Below are positions 23,230 to 30,372 of a stretch of DNA of 41,620 nucleotides, in pieces (within the stretch, counting starts at the first letter, position 1; each line of letters opens with the position of its first letter). Made by a program: the position numbers and the translations under genes. Source of the stretch: Clostridia bacterium (GTDB taxonomy: Bacteria; Bacillota; Clostridia; Oscillospirales; Acutalibacteraceae); NCBI GenBank assembly GCA_017461005.1, contig JAFTZU010000041.1:1-41620 (forward strand), written 5' to 3'. The notes under the pieces were generated by a model. The model was not told where the DNA came from. It made no database searches and saw only the letters and a program-made list of their open reading frames with translations.

Positions 23230-23266
23230 AAGACCCGGAAGGAATTCCTTCCGGGTCTTCTTTTTT
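23230..23266. terminator. Bidirectional terminator, 30-bp perfect palindrome
   Basis: AAGACCCGGAAGGAA with its exact complement and no formal loop (the centre contains GAATTC), followed by CTTTTTT on the plus strand and preceded by AAAA. It separates the convergent lipase-like and nadA genes. Confidence 0.85.
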
Positions 23267-23279
23267 CGTATTATGATTT

Positions 23280-24200
23280 TCAGCCGCCCAGCTCGATCAT
23301 GCGGTCGATGGGCTTTCTGGCAGCGGCGATGAGTTCATCGCTCATCAGGATCTCGTCTCCGCCGGTGCCGAGACAGCTCCGGTATACATCGCCCAGGGTG
23401 GTCATCTTCATGTTCTGGCAGATGAGGTCGGAGGAGAGGGCATAGAAGGTCTTGTCGGGGCACTCGAACTGCAGGTGCTGGACGATGCTGTACTCGGTGC
23501 CGATGATGAATTCCTTCGCGTCCGACTCTTTGGCATACTTCATGATGCCGGTCGTGCTGCCGGCGTAGTCCGCGAGCGTGGTGACTTCGGGACGGCATTC
23601 GGGGTGGACGAGGAGGAGGGCCTCCGGGTGCTCTTTCTTCGCGATTTCCGCCTCGAGCTTCGTGACCCGCAGGTGGGTGGGACAGCCGCCCTTGATGAGG
23701 GCGATGTTCTTCTCGGGACACATGTCTCTGACCCAGGCGCCGAGGTTCGGGTCCGGCATGAAGAGGATGTCCTGCTCGGCCATGTTCTTCACGATCTTCA
23801 GGGCCGAGGAAGAGGTGACACAGACATCGGCTTCCGTCTTGGTGTCGGAGGTCGTGTTGATGTAGGCGACGACGGCATAGCCGGGATAGTCTTTCTTGAG
23901 TTCCCGCAGGTCGGTCCCGCTGTACTGGTCTGCCATGGGGCAGCCGGCGATGGGGTTCGCGAGGAGGACTTTCTTTTCGGGGGACAGCATCTTGACGGTC
24001 TCCGCCATGAACCGGACGCCGCACATGATGACGGTGTCGGCATCGGTCTTCGCCGCTTCGACGCTGAGGCCGTAGGAATCTCCCACATAGTCGGCGATTT
24101 CCCAGATGTCATGGCTCTGGTAGGCGTGTACGAGGATGCAGATGTTTTTCTCTTTTTTCAGGCGAAGGATCTCGTCCTGAAGTTCTCTGGTGGTGAGCAT
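23280..24200 (-). CDS. nadA: Quinolinate synthase
   Basis: 306 residues. Catalyses condensation of iminoaspartate with dihydroxyacetone phosphate to quinolinate, the second step of de novo NAD synthesis. The [4Fe-4S] ligands expected for NadA are present with normal spacing: C87 (A-G-C-P-M-A-D), C173 (G-G-C-P-T-H) and C261 (L-I-C-Q-N-M-K). H-A-Y-Q and G-D-S-Y-G-L-S near the N-terminus, and V-H-P-E-C-R-P-E-V, are family hallmarks. Start: the ATG at 24200 is preceded on the minus strand by GGAAGGAG with 8-base spacing; the upstream GTG at 24209 abuts the ribosome-binding site and is rejected. Diverges from nadB across a control region with palindromes. Confidence 0.96.
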   Translation of the reverse strand: MLTTRELQDEILRLKKEKNICILVHAYQSHDIWEIADYVGDSYGLSVEAAKTDADTVIMCGVRFMAETVKMLSPEKKVLLANPIAGCPMADQYSGTDLRELKKDYPGYAVVAYINTTSDTKTEADVCVTSSSALKIVKNMAEQDILFMPDPNLGAWVRDMCPEKNIALIKGGCPTHLRVTKLEAEIAKKEHPEALLLVHPECRPEVTTLADYAGSTTGIMKYAKESDAKEFIIGTEYSIVQHLQFECPDKTFYALSSDLICQNMKMTTLGDVYRSCLGTGGDEILMSDELIAAARKPIDRMIELGG

Positions 24201-24230
24201 TGGCAGCACTCCTTCCCGTTTTCTAAGAGT

Positions 24231-24259
24231 ACTATAATCGGAAGTCGGGAGGGTGTCAA
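24231..24259 (-). promoter_or_regulatory. nadA promoter
   Basis: Minus strand: TTGACA (consensus, 24259-24254), 17-base spacer, TATAGT (24236-24231). The -35 is inside the palindrome 24252-24265. Confidence 0.75.
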
Positions 24260-24265
24260 GACACC
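24252..24265. promoter_or_regulatory. Candidate NiaR operator on the nadA promoter
   Basis: GGTGTC-AA-GACACC, a perfect 14-bp palindrome covering the nadA -35. TGTC/GACA half-sites are of the kind reported for NiaR operators, and niaR is the last gene of the divergent operon, so niacin-dependent repression is likely. Confidence 0.65.
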
Positions 24266-24279
24266 TGTTAAAAAATAGT

Positions 24280-24297
24280 TTGACATATGTTTGTCAA
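24280..24297. promoter_or_regulatory. Second inverted repeat, on the nadB side
   Basis: TTGACA-TATGTT-TGTCAA, a 6-bp inverted repeat ending 5 bases before the nadB -35. It contains the same TGTC/GACA elements as the nadA-side palindrome but in outward order and wider spacing. Probably a second regulator site. Confidence 0.5.
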
Positions 24298-24302
24298 CTG
24301 TA

Positions 24303-24331
24303 TTGTCAGAGGGGAGAGGCTGTGCTATAAT
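24303..24331 (+). promoter_or_regulatory. nadB-nadC-niaR promoter
   Basis: TTGTCA (24303-24308), 17-base spacer, TATAAT (consensus, 24326-24331). Confidence 0.75.
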
Positions 24332-24368
24332 GCGTCTGAAACGTGACTGAAACAGGAGGCAAATGGCA

Positions 24369-25706
24369 ATGATCAAAACGGACATTCTCATTGTTGGCAG
24401 CGGATGCTCCGGCCTTTACTGCGCACTCCAGTGCCCGAAGGACAAGAACATCCTGCTCATTTCCAAATCAGACCTGGAAAGCTCCGACTCGTACCTGGCG
24501 CAGGGCGGCATCTGCATGCTCAAGGACGACACGGACTATGAAAGCTATTTCGAAGACACCATGAAAGCGGGCCATTACGAGAACGACAAAGAGTCGGTCG
24601 GCATCATGATCCGCTCTTCTCAGGACGTCATCCGGGACCTCGTGTCCTACGGCGCCGAGTTCGAGCAGGACCCGGAGGGGCAGTTCCTCTTCACGAAGGA
24701 GGGGGCCCACTCCGACAAGCGGATCCTGTTCCACGACGACGTCACCGGCAGAGAGATCACGAGCAAACTGCTCGCCGCGGTCAAGGCGCTGCCGAACGTC
24801 ACCCTCATGGAGTACACGACCATGGTCGACATCGTCGAGAAGGACAATGTCTGCTACGGCGCGGTCCTGACGCTCTCTGACGGCTCCCTCGACGTGGTGG
24901 ACGCGGACTACGTGGTCCTCGCCTGCGGCGGCATCGGCGGCCTCTACGAGCATTCCACGAACTACAGCCACCTCACCGGCGATGCACTGGCCATCGCGCT
25001 CCGGCACAATGTGGCCCTCAAGAACACCAACTACGTCCAGATCCATCCGACGACGTTCTATACCGAGAAACACGAGGAGCGCTCGTTCCTCATCTCCGAG
25101 TCCGTCCGGGGCGAAGGCGCTATCCTGCTCGACAAGAACATGGAACGGTTCACCGATGAGCTCCAGCCCCGCGATCTGCTCTCCAAGGCGATTCTTGCCC
25201 AGATGCAGAAAGACGGCACGAAGCACGTCTGGGAGGACCTGAGACCCATCCCGCAGGACGAACTGTTCAAACACTTCCCGAACATCATCGCCCACTGCAA
25301 AGAGATGGGCTATGACGTCACCAAAGAACCCATCCCGGTCGTCCCCGCCCAGCACTACTTCATGGGCGGCATCCAGGTCGACCACACGAGCCGTACCACC
25401 ATGGAACAGCTCTACGCGGTGGGTGAGACGTCCAACAACGGCGTCCACGGACGGAACCGACTCGCGAGCAACTCACTCCTCGAGAGCCTGGTCTTCGCGA
25501 AGCGGGCGGCAAAGGACATCTCCGAGAAATATCCGGTCGTCAAACGCGACCCGTCCATCTTCGAGAGCTTCTCCCTCGAGAAGTATTCCGACAAAGAAAA
25601 ACTCCGCAAGGAGTATGAGCAATCCGTCATTTTGAAGATCGAACTCGATGAGATCCTGAATCCCACCGGCGTCGACGCAGAAAAGAGGTCTGAAAACAAT
25701 GTTTGA
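24369..25706 (+). CDS. nadB: L-aspartate oxidase
   Basis: 445 residues. FAD enzyme that oxidises L-aspartate to iminoaspartate for NadA; in anaerobes fumarate may be the acceptor. FAD dinucleotide motif I-V-G-S-G-C-S-G-L-Y (about 8-17), S-Y-L-A-Q-G-G-I (quinone/fumarate-reductase fold), H-P-T-T-F-Y and S-E-S-V-R-G-E-G-A-I-L, A-Q-H-Y-F-M-G-G-I. It is shorter than E. coli NadB (540) because the C-terminal helical domain is reduced. The ATG at 24369 is preferred: AGGAGG is 9 bases upstream, while the ATG at 24363 is only 3 bases from it. The last 8 bases overlap nadC, suggesting translational coupling. Confidence 0.93.
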   Translation: MIKTDILIVGSGCSGLYCALQCPKDKNILLISKSDLESSDSYLAQGGICMLKDDTDYESYFEDTMKAGHYENDKESVGIMIRSSQDVIRDLVSYGAEFEQDPEGQFLFTKEGAHSDKRILFHDDVTGREITSKLLAAVKALPNVTLMEYTTMVDIVEKDNVCYGAVLTLSDGSLDVVDADYVVLACGGIGGLYEHSTNYSHLTGDALAIALRHNVALKNTNYVQIHPTTFYTEKHEERSFLISESVRGEGAILLDKNMERFTDELQPRDLLSKAILAQMQKDGTKHVWEDLRPIPQDELFKHFPNIIAHCKEMGYDVTKEPIPVVPAQHYFMGGIQVDHTSRTTMEQLYAVGETSNNGVHGRNRLASNSLLESLVFAKRAAKDISEKYPVVKRDPSIFESFSLEKYSDKEKLRKEYEQSVILKIELDEILNPTGVDAEKRSENNV

Positions 25707-26553
25707 TCCCGTCACCCTGAAACTCAATGTAGACCCGCTCATCCTGAGCGCCCTTCGGGAAGACATCCACAGCGAGGACGTCTCCACGAACAGTGTCATG
25801 CCCCATCCTCAGGCGGGCGAAGCCGACCTCATCTGCAAGCAGGACGGTGTCATCTGCGGACTGCAGGTGTTCGAACGCGTCTTCACGCTGATAGACCCGG
25901 AGACCAAAGTCGAATTCTTCGTCGAGGACGGAGACTATGTGACGAACGGTACCCTTATGGCCAGGGTGCACGGAGACATCCGCATCCTCCTCTGCGGAGA
26001 GCGGACCGCCCTCAACTACCTGCAGCGTATGAGCGGCGTTGCCACCTATACGAAAAACGTCTCAGACCTTCTGAAGGGCACGAAGACGAAGCTCCTCGAC
26101 ACCCGCAAGACGACCCCCAACAACCGCATCTTTGAAAAGTACGCGGTCACCTGCGGCGGCGGGAACAACCACCGCTACAACCTCTCCGACGGCGTCATGC
26201 TGAAGGACAATCACATCGGTGCCGCCGGCGGCGTCAAAGAGGCCATCGCGGCTGCCAAGGCCTACGCGCCCTTCGTCCGCAAGATCGAAGTGGAGGTCGA
26301 GAACCTTGACATGGTCCGGGATGCCGTGGAAGCCGGTGCCGACATCATCATGCTCGACAACATGTCCCACGAGGACATGGCGGAGGCGATGCAGATCATC
26401 GCCGGCAAAGCGGAAGTCGAAGTGTCCGGCAACGTCACGAAGGAAAACATCGCGAGACTCACCGACCTCGGGGTCGACTACATCTCGAGCGGCGCGCTGA
26501 CCCATTCGGCGCCCATCCTGGACATCTCGCTCAAGAATCTCCACGCAGTATAA
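25699..26553 (+). CDS. nadC: Nicotinate-nucleotide diphosphorylase (carboxylating)
   Basis: 284 residues, the usual NadC length. Converts quinolinate and PRPP to nicotinate mononucleotide, CO2 and pyrophosphate. Hallmarks: E-R-T-A-L-N-Y-L-Q-R-M-S-G-V-A-T, L-D-T-R-K-T-T-P, G-G-G-N-N-H-R-Y-N-L-S-D-G, L-K-D-N-H, and the late V-E-V-S-G-N-V. Starts inside the end of nadB (overlap 8 bases) with AAAAGAGG as the ribosome-binding site. It completes nadA-nadB-nadC, so the organism can make NAD de novo. Confidence 0.96.
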   Translation: MFDPVTLKLNVDPLILSALREDIHSEDVSTNSVMPHPQAGEADLICKQDGVICGLQVFERVFTLIDPETKVEFFVEDGDYVTNGTLMARVHGDIRILLCGERTALNYLQRMSGVATYTKNVSDLLKGTKTKLLDTRKTTPNNRIFEKYAVTCGGGNNHRYNLSDGVMLKDNHIGAAGGVKEAIAAAKAYAPFVRKIEVEVENLDMVRDAVEAGADIIMLDNMSHEDMAEAMQIIAGKAEVEVSGNVTKENIARLTDLGVDYISSGALTHSAPILDISLKNLHAV

Positions 26554-26565
26554 AGGAGGAAAGCC

Positions 26566-27114
26566 ATGAAAGGCGCAGAACGACGGATGATGATCTTCCA
26601 GACGCTGAAGACCGCCGGAAAACCGGTCTCCGGGAATACGTTTGCGAAGCAGTTCGGGGTCAGCCGTCAGGTCATCGTGCAGGACATCGCCCTGCTGCGC
26701 GCCGAAGGCAACGACATCGTCTCGACGAGTTCCGGCTATTTGCTGTCGGAACAGTTCCAGGCGAGCCGGGTCTTCAAGGTGCACCACGATGACTCCAGCA
26801 TCGAAAAAGAGCTCACCATGATGGTGGACCTCGGCGGTAAAGTGAAGGACGTGTTCGTCTCCCACAAGGTCTACGGACTGCTGCGGGTCGACCTGAACCT
26901 CAACTCGAGGGCGGACATCGAAAAGTACCTGGAGTCCATCGCCTCCGGCAACTCGGTCCCGCTCCTGAACCTCACGTCCGGCTACCACTACCACACGGTC
27001 CTTGCCGAGAACGAGCTCATCCTCGATGCCATCCAGGCGAAACTGGAAGAGTACGGCTTCCTGGCTCCTCTGATGGACTACGAACCGGTGGACTTCTGGA
27101 AGCAGACATCCTGA
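26566..27114 (+). CDS. niaR: Niacin-responsive transcriptional repressor (HTH + 3H domain)
   Basis: 182 residues. An N-terminal winged helix of the HTH_11 type (about 8-62: P-V-S-G-N-T-F-A-K-Q-F-G-V-S-R-Q-V-I-V) is followed by a 3H domain (about 75-170) with the three eponymous His clusters: K-V-H-H-D-D-S, V-S-H-K-V-Y-G and G-Y-H-Y-H-T-V. In Firmicutes, NiaR (YrxA) represses nad and niacin-transport genes when niacin is present. It is the last gene of nadB-nadC-niaR (12-base gap, AAAGGAGG before the ATG) and probably acts on the palindromes at 24252-24297, a self-regulated divergon. Confidence 0.92.
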   Translation: MKGAERRMMIFQTLKTAGKPVSGNTFAKQFGVSRQVIVQDIALLRAEGNDIVSTSSGYLLSEQFQASRVFKVHHDDSSIEKELTMMVDLGGKVKDVFVSHKVYGLLRVDLNLNSRADIEKYLESIASGNSVPLLNLTSGYHYHTVLAENELILDAIQAKLEEYGFLAPLMDYEPVDFWKQTS

Positions 27115-27132
27115 ATGACAAAAAAAGTACAT

Positions 27133-27163
27133 CGCCCCCTCGAATTGACAGTTCGAAGGGGCG
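27133..27163. promoter_or_regulatory. Inverted repeat enclosing the proB -35
   Basis: CGCCCC-x-TCGAA (27133-27144) pairs with TTCGA-x-GGGGCG (27152-27163), one mismatch, with the seven central bases holding TTGACA. Without a T-run after it, it is a poor terminator for niaR; an operator for the proBAC promoter is more likely. Confidence 0.4.
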
Positions 27164-27174
27164 CGTCTTATAAT
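27145..27174 (+). promoter_or_regulatory. proBAC promoter
   Basis: TTGACA and TATAAT, both consensus, with an 18-base spacer. Transcription should start near 27181, which excludes the in-frame codon at 27115 and the ATG at 27175 as starts of proB. Confidence 0.8.
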
Positions 27175-27213
27175 ATGTTTCAATACGTTATTACACAGAA
27201 AGGTGGGATCGCT

Positions 27214-27984
27214 TTGCGCATCGTAGTCAAAGTCGGAACCACGACGCTGGCACACAGCACCGGAAACCTGAACATCCGGAGGGTCACCGAACTCTGCCGG
27301 GTACTGTCTGACCTCAAGAACGCCGGGCACGACGTCATCCTCGTCTCCTCCGGCGCCATCGGCATGGGCGTCGGCAAGCTCTCCCTGTCGGAGAAGCCGG
27401 AAGACATCCCGGGCAAGCAGGCAGCCGCGGCCGTCGGCCAGTGCGAACTCATGTATATCTACGACAAACTGTTCGGCGACTTCAACCATGTCGTCGCGCA
27501 GATCCTCATCACCGGTGACGACGTCCAGAATGAAGTCCGGTATCAGAACTTCAGCAACACGATCCACCGTCTCCTCGACATGAAGGCGCTTCCCATCATC
27601 AACGAGAACGACACCATCTCCGTCGAAGAGATCCAGATCGGCGACAACGACACCCTCGGCGCCATCGTCGCCAAGACCGTCGAAGCCGACCTGCTCGTCA
27701 TCCTGACGGACACCGACGGCCTTTACACCGCAGACCCGCGGGTGGACCCGAACGCCTCCCTCATCCGGGAAGTCGAGACCATCACACCGGAACTCATGTC
27801 CCTCGGCGGCGGCAGCGGCACGAAGCAGGGGACCGGCGGCATGACGACCAAGCTGAAGGCGGCGTCCATCGCCACAGAAGTCGGCATCGAGACCGTCATC
27901 ATCAACGGACAGAAACCCAATATGCTCTACGACATCGTCGAGGGCAATGACTATACCGGGACCCGTTTCCTGGGAAAACACTGA
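27214..27984 (+). CDS. proB: Glutamate 5-kinase
   Basis: 256 residues from a TTG start (M/L-R-I-V-V-K-V-G-T-T-T-L). Phosphorylates glutamate as the first committed step of proline synthesis. The amino-acid kinase fold is complete: V-K-V-G-T-T, S-S-G-A-I-G-M-G-V, I-N-E-N-D-T-I-S, T-D-T-D-G-L-Y-T-A-D-P-R and G-T-G-G-M-T-T-K-L-K-A. It ends near residue 256, so the C-terminal PUA domain of longer homologues is absent. The TTG start is chosen from the position of the promoter, the AGAAAGGTGGG ribosome-binding site and the conserved N-terminus. The proA gene follows after 15 bases. Confidence 0.93.
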   Translation: MRIVVKVGTTTLAHSTGNLNIRRVTELCRVLSDLKNAGHDVILVSSGAIGMGVGKLSLSEKPEDIPGKQAAAAVGQCELMYIYDKLFGDFNHVVAQILITGDDVQNEVRYQNFSNTIHRLLDMKALPIINENDTISVEEIQIGDNDTLGAIVAKTVEADLLVILTDTDGLYTADPRVDPNASLIREVETITPELMSLGGGSGTKQGTGGMTTKLKAASIATEVGIETVIINGQKPNMLYDIVEGNDYTGTRFLGKH

Positions 27985-27999
27985 TCGGAGGGACTCGCA

Positions 28000-29268
28000 A
28001 TGGCAGACAGTTCTACCATCATCCTTTGTAAAAAAGCGAGAGTGGCCGCGGAAGACGTGGCTGCCCTTACCACAGCACAGAAAAACGACGCCCTCGGCCT
28101 CATCGCCGACGCGCTCGAAGCCCATATGGCCGACATCCTGGCCGCCAACGACGAGGACATCGCCGCTGCCACCGGCAACATCCCGGACGTCATGCTCGAC
28201 CGTCTCAAACTGACGGAAGACCGGGTCCGCGGCATGGCCGACGGCATCCGTGCCCTCATCGACCTGCCGGACCCTGTCGGCAAAGTCGTACGGGAGTACA
28301 AGCACCCGGCCGGCATGCTCATCCAGCAGGTGCACGCGCCCCTCGGCGTCGTCGCCATCATCTATGAGAGCCGTCCCAACGTCACGTCCGACGCCTTTGC
28401 CCTCGCGTTCAAGAGCGGCAACGCCTGCGTCCTGCGCGGCGGCAAGGAGAGCTACCGTTCCTCCTTCGCGGTCGTGACGGCCATGAAGGAAGCCCTCGTC
28501 AAATGCGGCATCAATGAGGACGCCGTCGGTCTCGTCTCCGACCTGACCCACGACAGCGCCAACGAGCTCATGACCGCCGTCGGCCTCGTCGACCTCCTCA
28601 TCCCGCGGGGCGGCGCCGGCCTCATCAAACGGATCACGGAGAACGCCAAAGTCCCCTGCATCCAGACCGGCAGCGGCATCTGCCACGTCTACGTCGACAA
28701 CTGCGCGGACCTGCCGAAGGCCGTGAACATCGTCAACAACGCCAAGACCCAGAGACCCTCCGTCTGCAACGCGGAAGAGGTCCTGCTCGTCCATAAAGAT
28801 GTCGCGGAGGAGTTCCTCCCGATGATCAAGACCCGTCTCGTCGACATCCGGGAAAAGGAGGGTCAGGTCCCCGTCGAGCTCCGCCTCGACCCGAAGGCCG
28901 CCGCCATCATCCCCGGCACGCCCGCCGGTCCCATGGACTTCGACACGGAGTACAACGACTACATCCTGTCCATCAAAGTCGTCGACAGCCTCGACGAGGC
29001 CATCCGCCACATCGCGGAGCACTCCACCGGCCACAGTGAGGCCATCGTCACCGGGTCGGAACGCAACGCGGAACAGTTCGTGAATCGCGTCGACAGCGCC
29101 GCGGTCTATGTCAATGTCTCCACCCGCTTCACCGACGGCGGTGAATTCGGCCTCGGCTGCGAGATGGGCATCTCGACCCAGAAACTCCATGCCCGCGGCC
29201 CGATGGGTCTCGAGGAGCTGACGACCTGGAAGTACATCATCCGCGGTGACGGCGAGATCCGCGAATAA
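28000..29268 (+). CDS. proA: Gamma-glutamyl phosphate reductase
   Basis: 422 residues, typical length. NADPH-dependent reduction of glutamyl-5-phosphate to the semialdehyde, which cyclises to pyrroline-5-carboxylate. Aldehyde-dehydrogenase-fold motifs: G-V-V-A-I-I-Y-E-S-R-P-N-V-T, A-C-V-L-R-G-G-K-E, and the nucleophile C256 in R-P-S-V-C-N-A-E-E; late F-T-D-G-G-E-F-G-L-G-C-E-M-G-I-S-T-Q-K. Start ATG with CGGAGGGAC upstream. Middle gene of proB-proA-proC, with an 18-base gap to proC. Confidence 0.96.
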   Translation: MADSSTIILCKKARVAAEDVAALTTAQKNDALGLIADALEAHMADILAANDEDIAAATGNIPDVMLDRLKLTEDRVRGMADGIRALIDLPDPVGKVVREYKHPAGMLIQQVHAPLGVVAIIYESRPNVTSDAFALAFKSGNACVLRGGKESYRSSFAVVTAMKEALVKCGINEDAVGLVSDLTHDSANELMTAVGLVDLLIPRGGAGLIKRITENAKVPCIQTGSGICHVYVDNCADLPKAVNIVNNAKTQRPSVCNAEEVLLVHKDVAEEFLPMIKTRLVDIREKEGQVPVELRLDPKAAAIIPGTPAGPMDFDTEYNDYILSIKVVDSLDEAIRHIAEHSTGHSEAIVTGSERNAEQFVNRVDSAAVYVNVSTRFTDGGEFGLGCEMGISTQKLHARGPMGLEELTTWKYIIRGDGEIRE

Positions 29269-29286
29269 GACAGGAGCATCATACCT

Positions 29287-30102
29287 ATGGAACAGACCAG
29301 AACGTACGGCTTCATCGGCGCCGGGAACATGGGCTCCGCCCTGGTCAGCGCCCTGGTCCAGAAGCAGGACGGGAAGAACGTCTTCGTCTCGGACCCCACC
29401 GCAGAGAAGCTGGAAGCACTGAAAGACGAAAAGGGGATCGTCCCCTCCGATAACGAGTCCATCGCCAAAACGGCGGACTATGTCGTCCTGGCGGTCAAGC
29501 CCCAGGTCCTCCCGACGGTCCTGCCGCCCCTCAAAGAGGCCTTTGCCTCCAACGAGGGCATGACCATCGTCACCATGGCGGCGGGCACCCCGATGCAGAC
29601 CGTCCTCGACCTCGCCGGGGGAGAGTACCCGGTCATCCGCATCATGCCGAACACGCCCGTCTCTGTAGGCGCCGGCGTCCTGCTCATCGTCCGCAACGAC
29701 AAGGTCTCCGATGAGGCCTTCGAAGCGTTCCTCGAGGATTTCTCCGCGGCCGGTGTCCTGGTCCCGCTGGAAAAGGAAGAGCTCATCGATGTGGGCATGA
29801 CCATCTCCGGATGCGGCCCCGCCTATGTCTATATGTATATCGACGCCATGGCGAAGGCCGGCGAGAAACTGGGCCTCGACTACGAGACCGCCGCCATCCT
29901 CGCGAAGGCGACCTGCCGCGGCTCGGCACTCCTCTCCGAAGTGTCGGAGAAGAGCCTCGAAGACCTGCGCATCGCGGTCTGCAGCCCCGGCGGCACCACC
30001 ATCGAGGGCGTGAAGTCCCTCTGGGAGTCCGACCTCGACGGCGTCGTGGAGAAGGCCTTGAAGGCCGCCTATGACCGCTCGGTCGAACTGGCGAAGAACT
30101 GA
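29287..30102 (+). CDS. proC: Pyrroline-5-carboxylate reductase
   Basis: 271 residues. Last step of proline synthesis. N-terminal Rossmann motif G-F-I-G-A-G-N-M-G-S-A (near 8-18), V-L-A-V-K-P-Q-V, R-I-M-P-N-T-P-V-S-V-G-A-G, S-G-C-G-P-A-Y-V-Y, and the substrate-binding S-P-G-G-T-T-I-E-G near residue 240. All are P5CR family signatures. Start ATG with CAGGAGC upstream. It ends the operon at a strong terminator. Confidence 0.96.
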   Translation: MEQTRTYGFIGAGNMGSALVSALVQKQDGKNVFVSDPTAEKLEALKDEKGIVPSDNESIAKTADYVVLAVKPQVLPTVLPPLKEAFASNEGMTIVTMAAGTPMQTVLDLAGGEYPVIRIMPNTPVSVGAGVLLIVRNDKVSDEAFEAFLEDFSAAGVLVPLEKEELIDVGMTISGCGPAYVYMYIDAMAKAGEKLGLDYETAAILAKATCRGSALLSEVSEKSLEDLRIAVCSPGGTTIEGVKSLWESDLDGVVEKALKAAYDRSVELAKN

Positions 30103-30157
30103 AGTTTTTGTATTACTTTCACAGAAAAACAGAATACTTTCTAGTAGAAATAACACC

Positions 30158-30196
30158 AAAATTGTGGTCGAAAATCGCTTCGACCACAATTTTTTG
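30158..30196 (+). terminator. Intrinsic terminator after proBAC
   Basis: AAAATTGTGGTCGAA with its complement (15 bp, loop of about six bases) followed by TTTTTT. Confidence 0.85.
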
Positions 30197-30277
30197 GATT
30201 TTGCACAAAGATTTACCGATTGTATCCAATCGAACTACTCGATTTTGACACTTGTCGCCAAAAAAGTGCGAGCTTCC

Positions 30278-30292
30278 TGTGCAAAGTGCACA
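30278..30292. promoter_or_regulatory. Small inverted repeat upstream of the 3D-domain gene
   Basis: TGTGCA-AAG-TGCACA, 20 bases before the -35 at 30313. Possible operator; no regulator can be assigned. Confidence 0.25.
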
Positions 30293-30312
30293 AAAATTGA
30301 AATCGTAGCAAT

Positions 30313-30341
30313 TTGACTTTATTTCAATTTGTGGATATACT
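30313..30341 (+). promoter_or_regulatory. Promoter of the YabE-like gene
   Basis: TTGACT (30313-30318), 17-base spacer, TATACT (30336-30341), so transcription begins near 30348. This supports the ATG at 30373. Confidence 0.7.
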
Positions 30342-30372
30342 GCTCCGCGTCAAGGTAGAAAGGGGGGCTTCG

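Noticed and set aside
24363..24365. Upstream ATG as the start of nadB
   Set aside because: AGGAGG is only 3 bases away; the ATG 6 bases later has proper spacing and begins right at the conserved FAD-binding N-terminus.
26062..30189. A 1375-codon open frame on the minus strand opposite nadC, niaR, proB, proA and proC
   Set aside because: It is antisense to five well-recognised genes, with no domain, and its composition (very rich in Asp, Val, Gly, Arg) is what the complement of C-ending codons gives. It is a by-product of codon bias.
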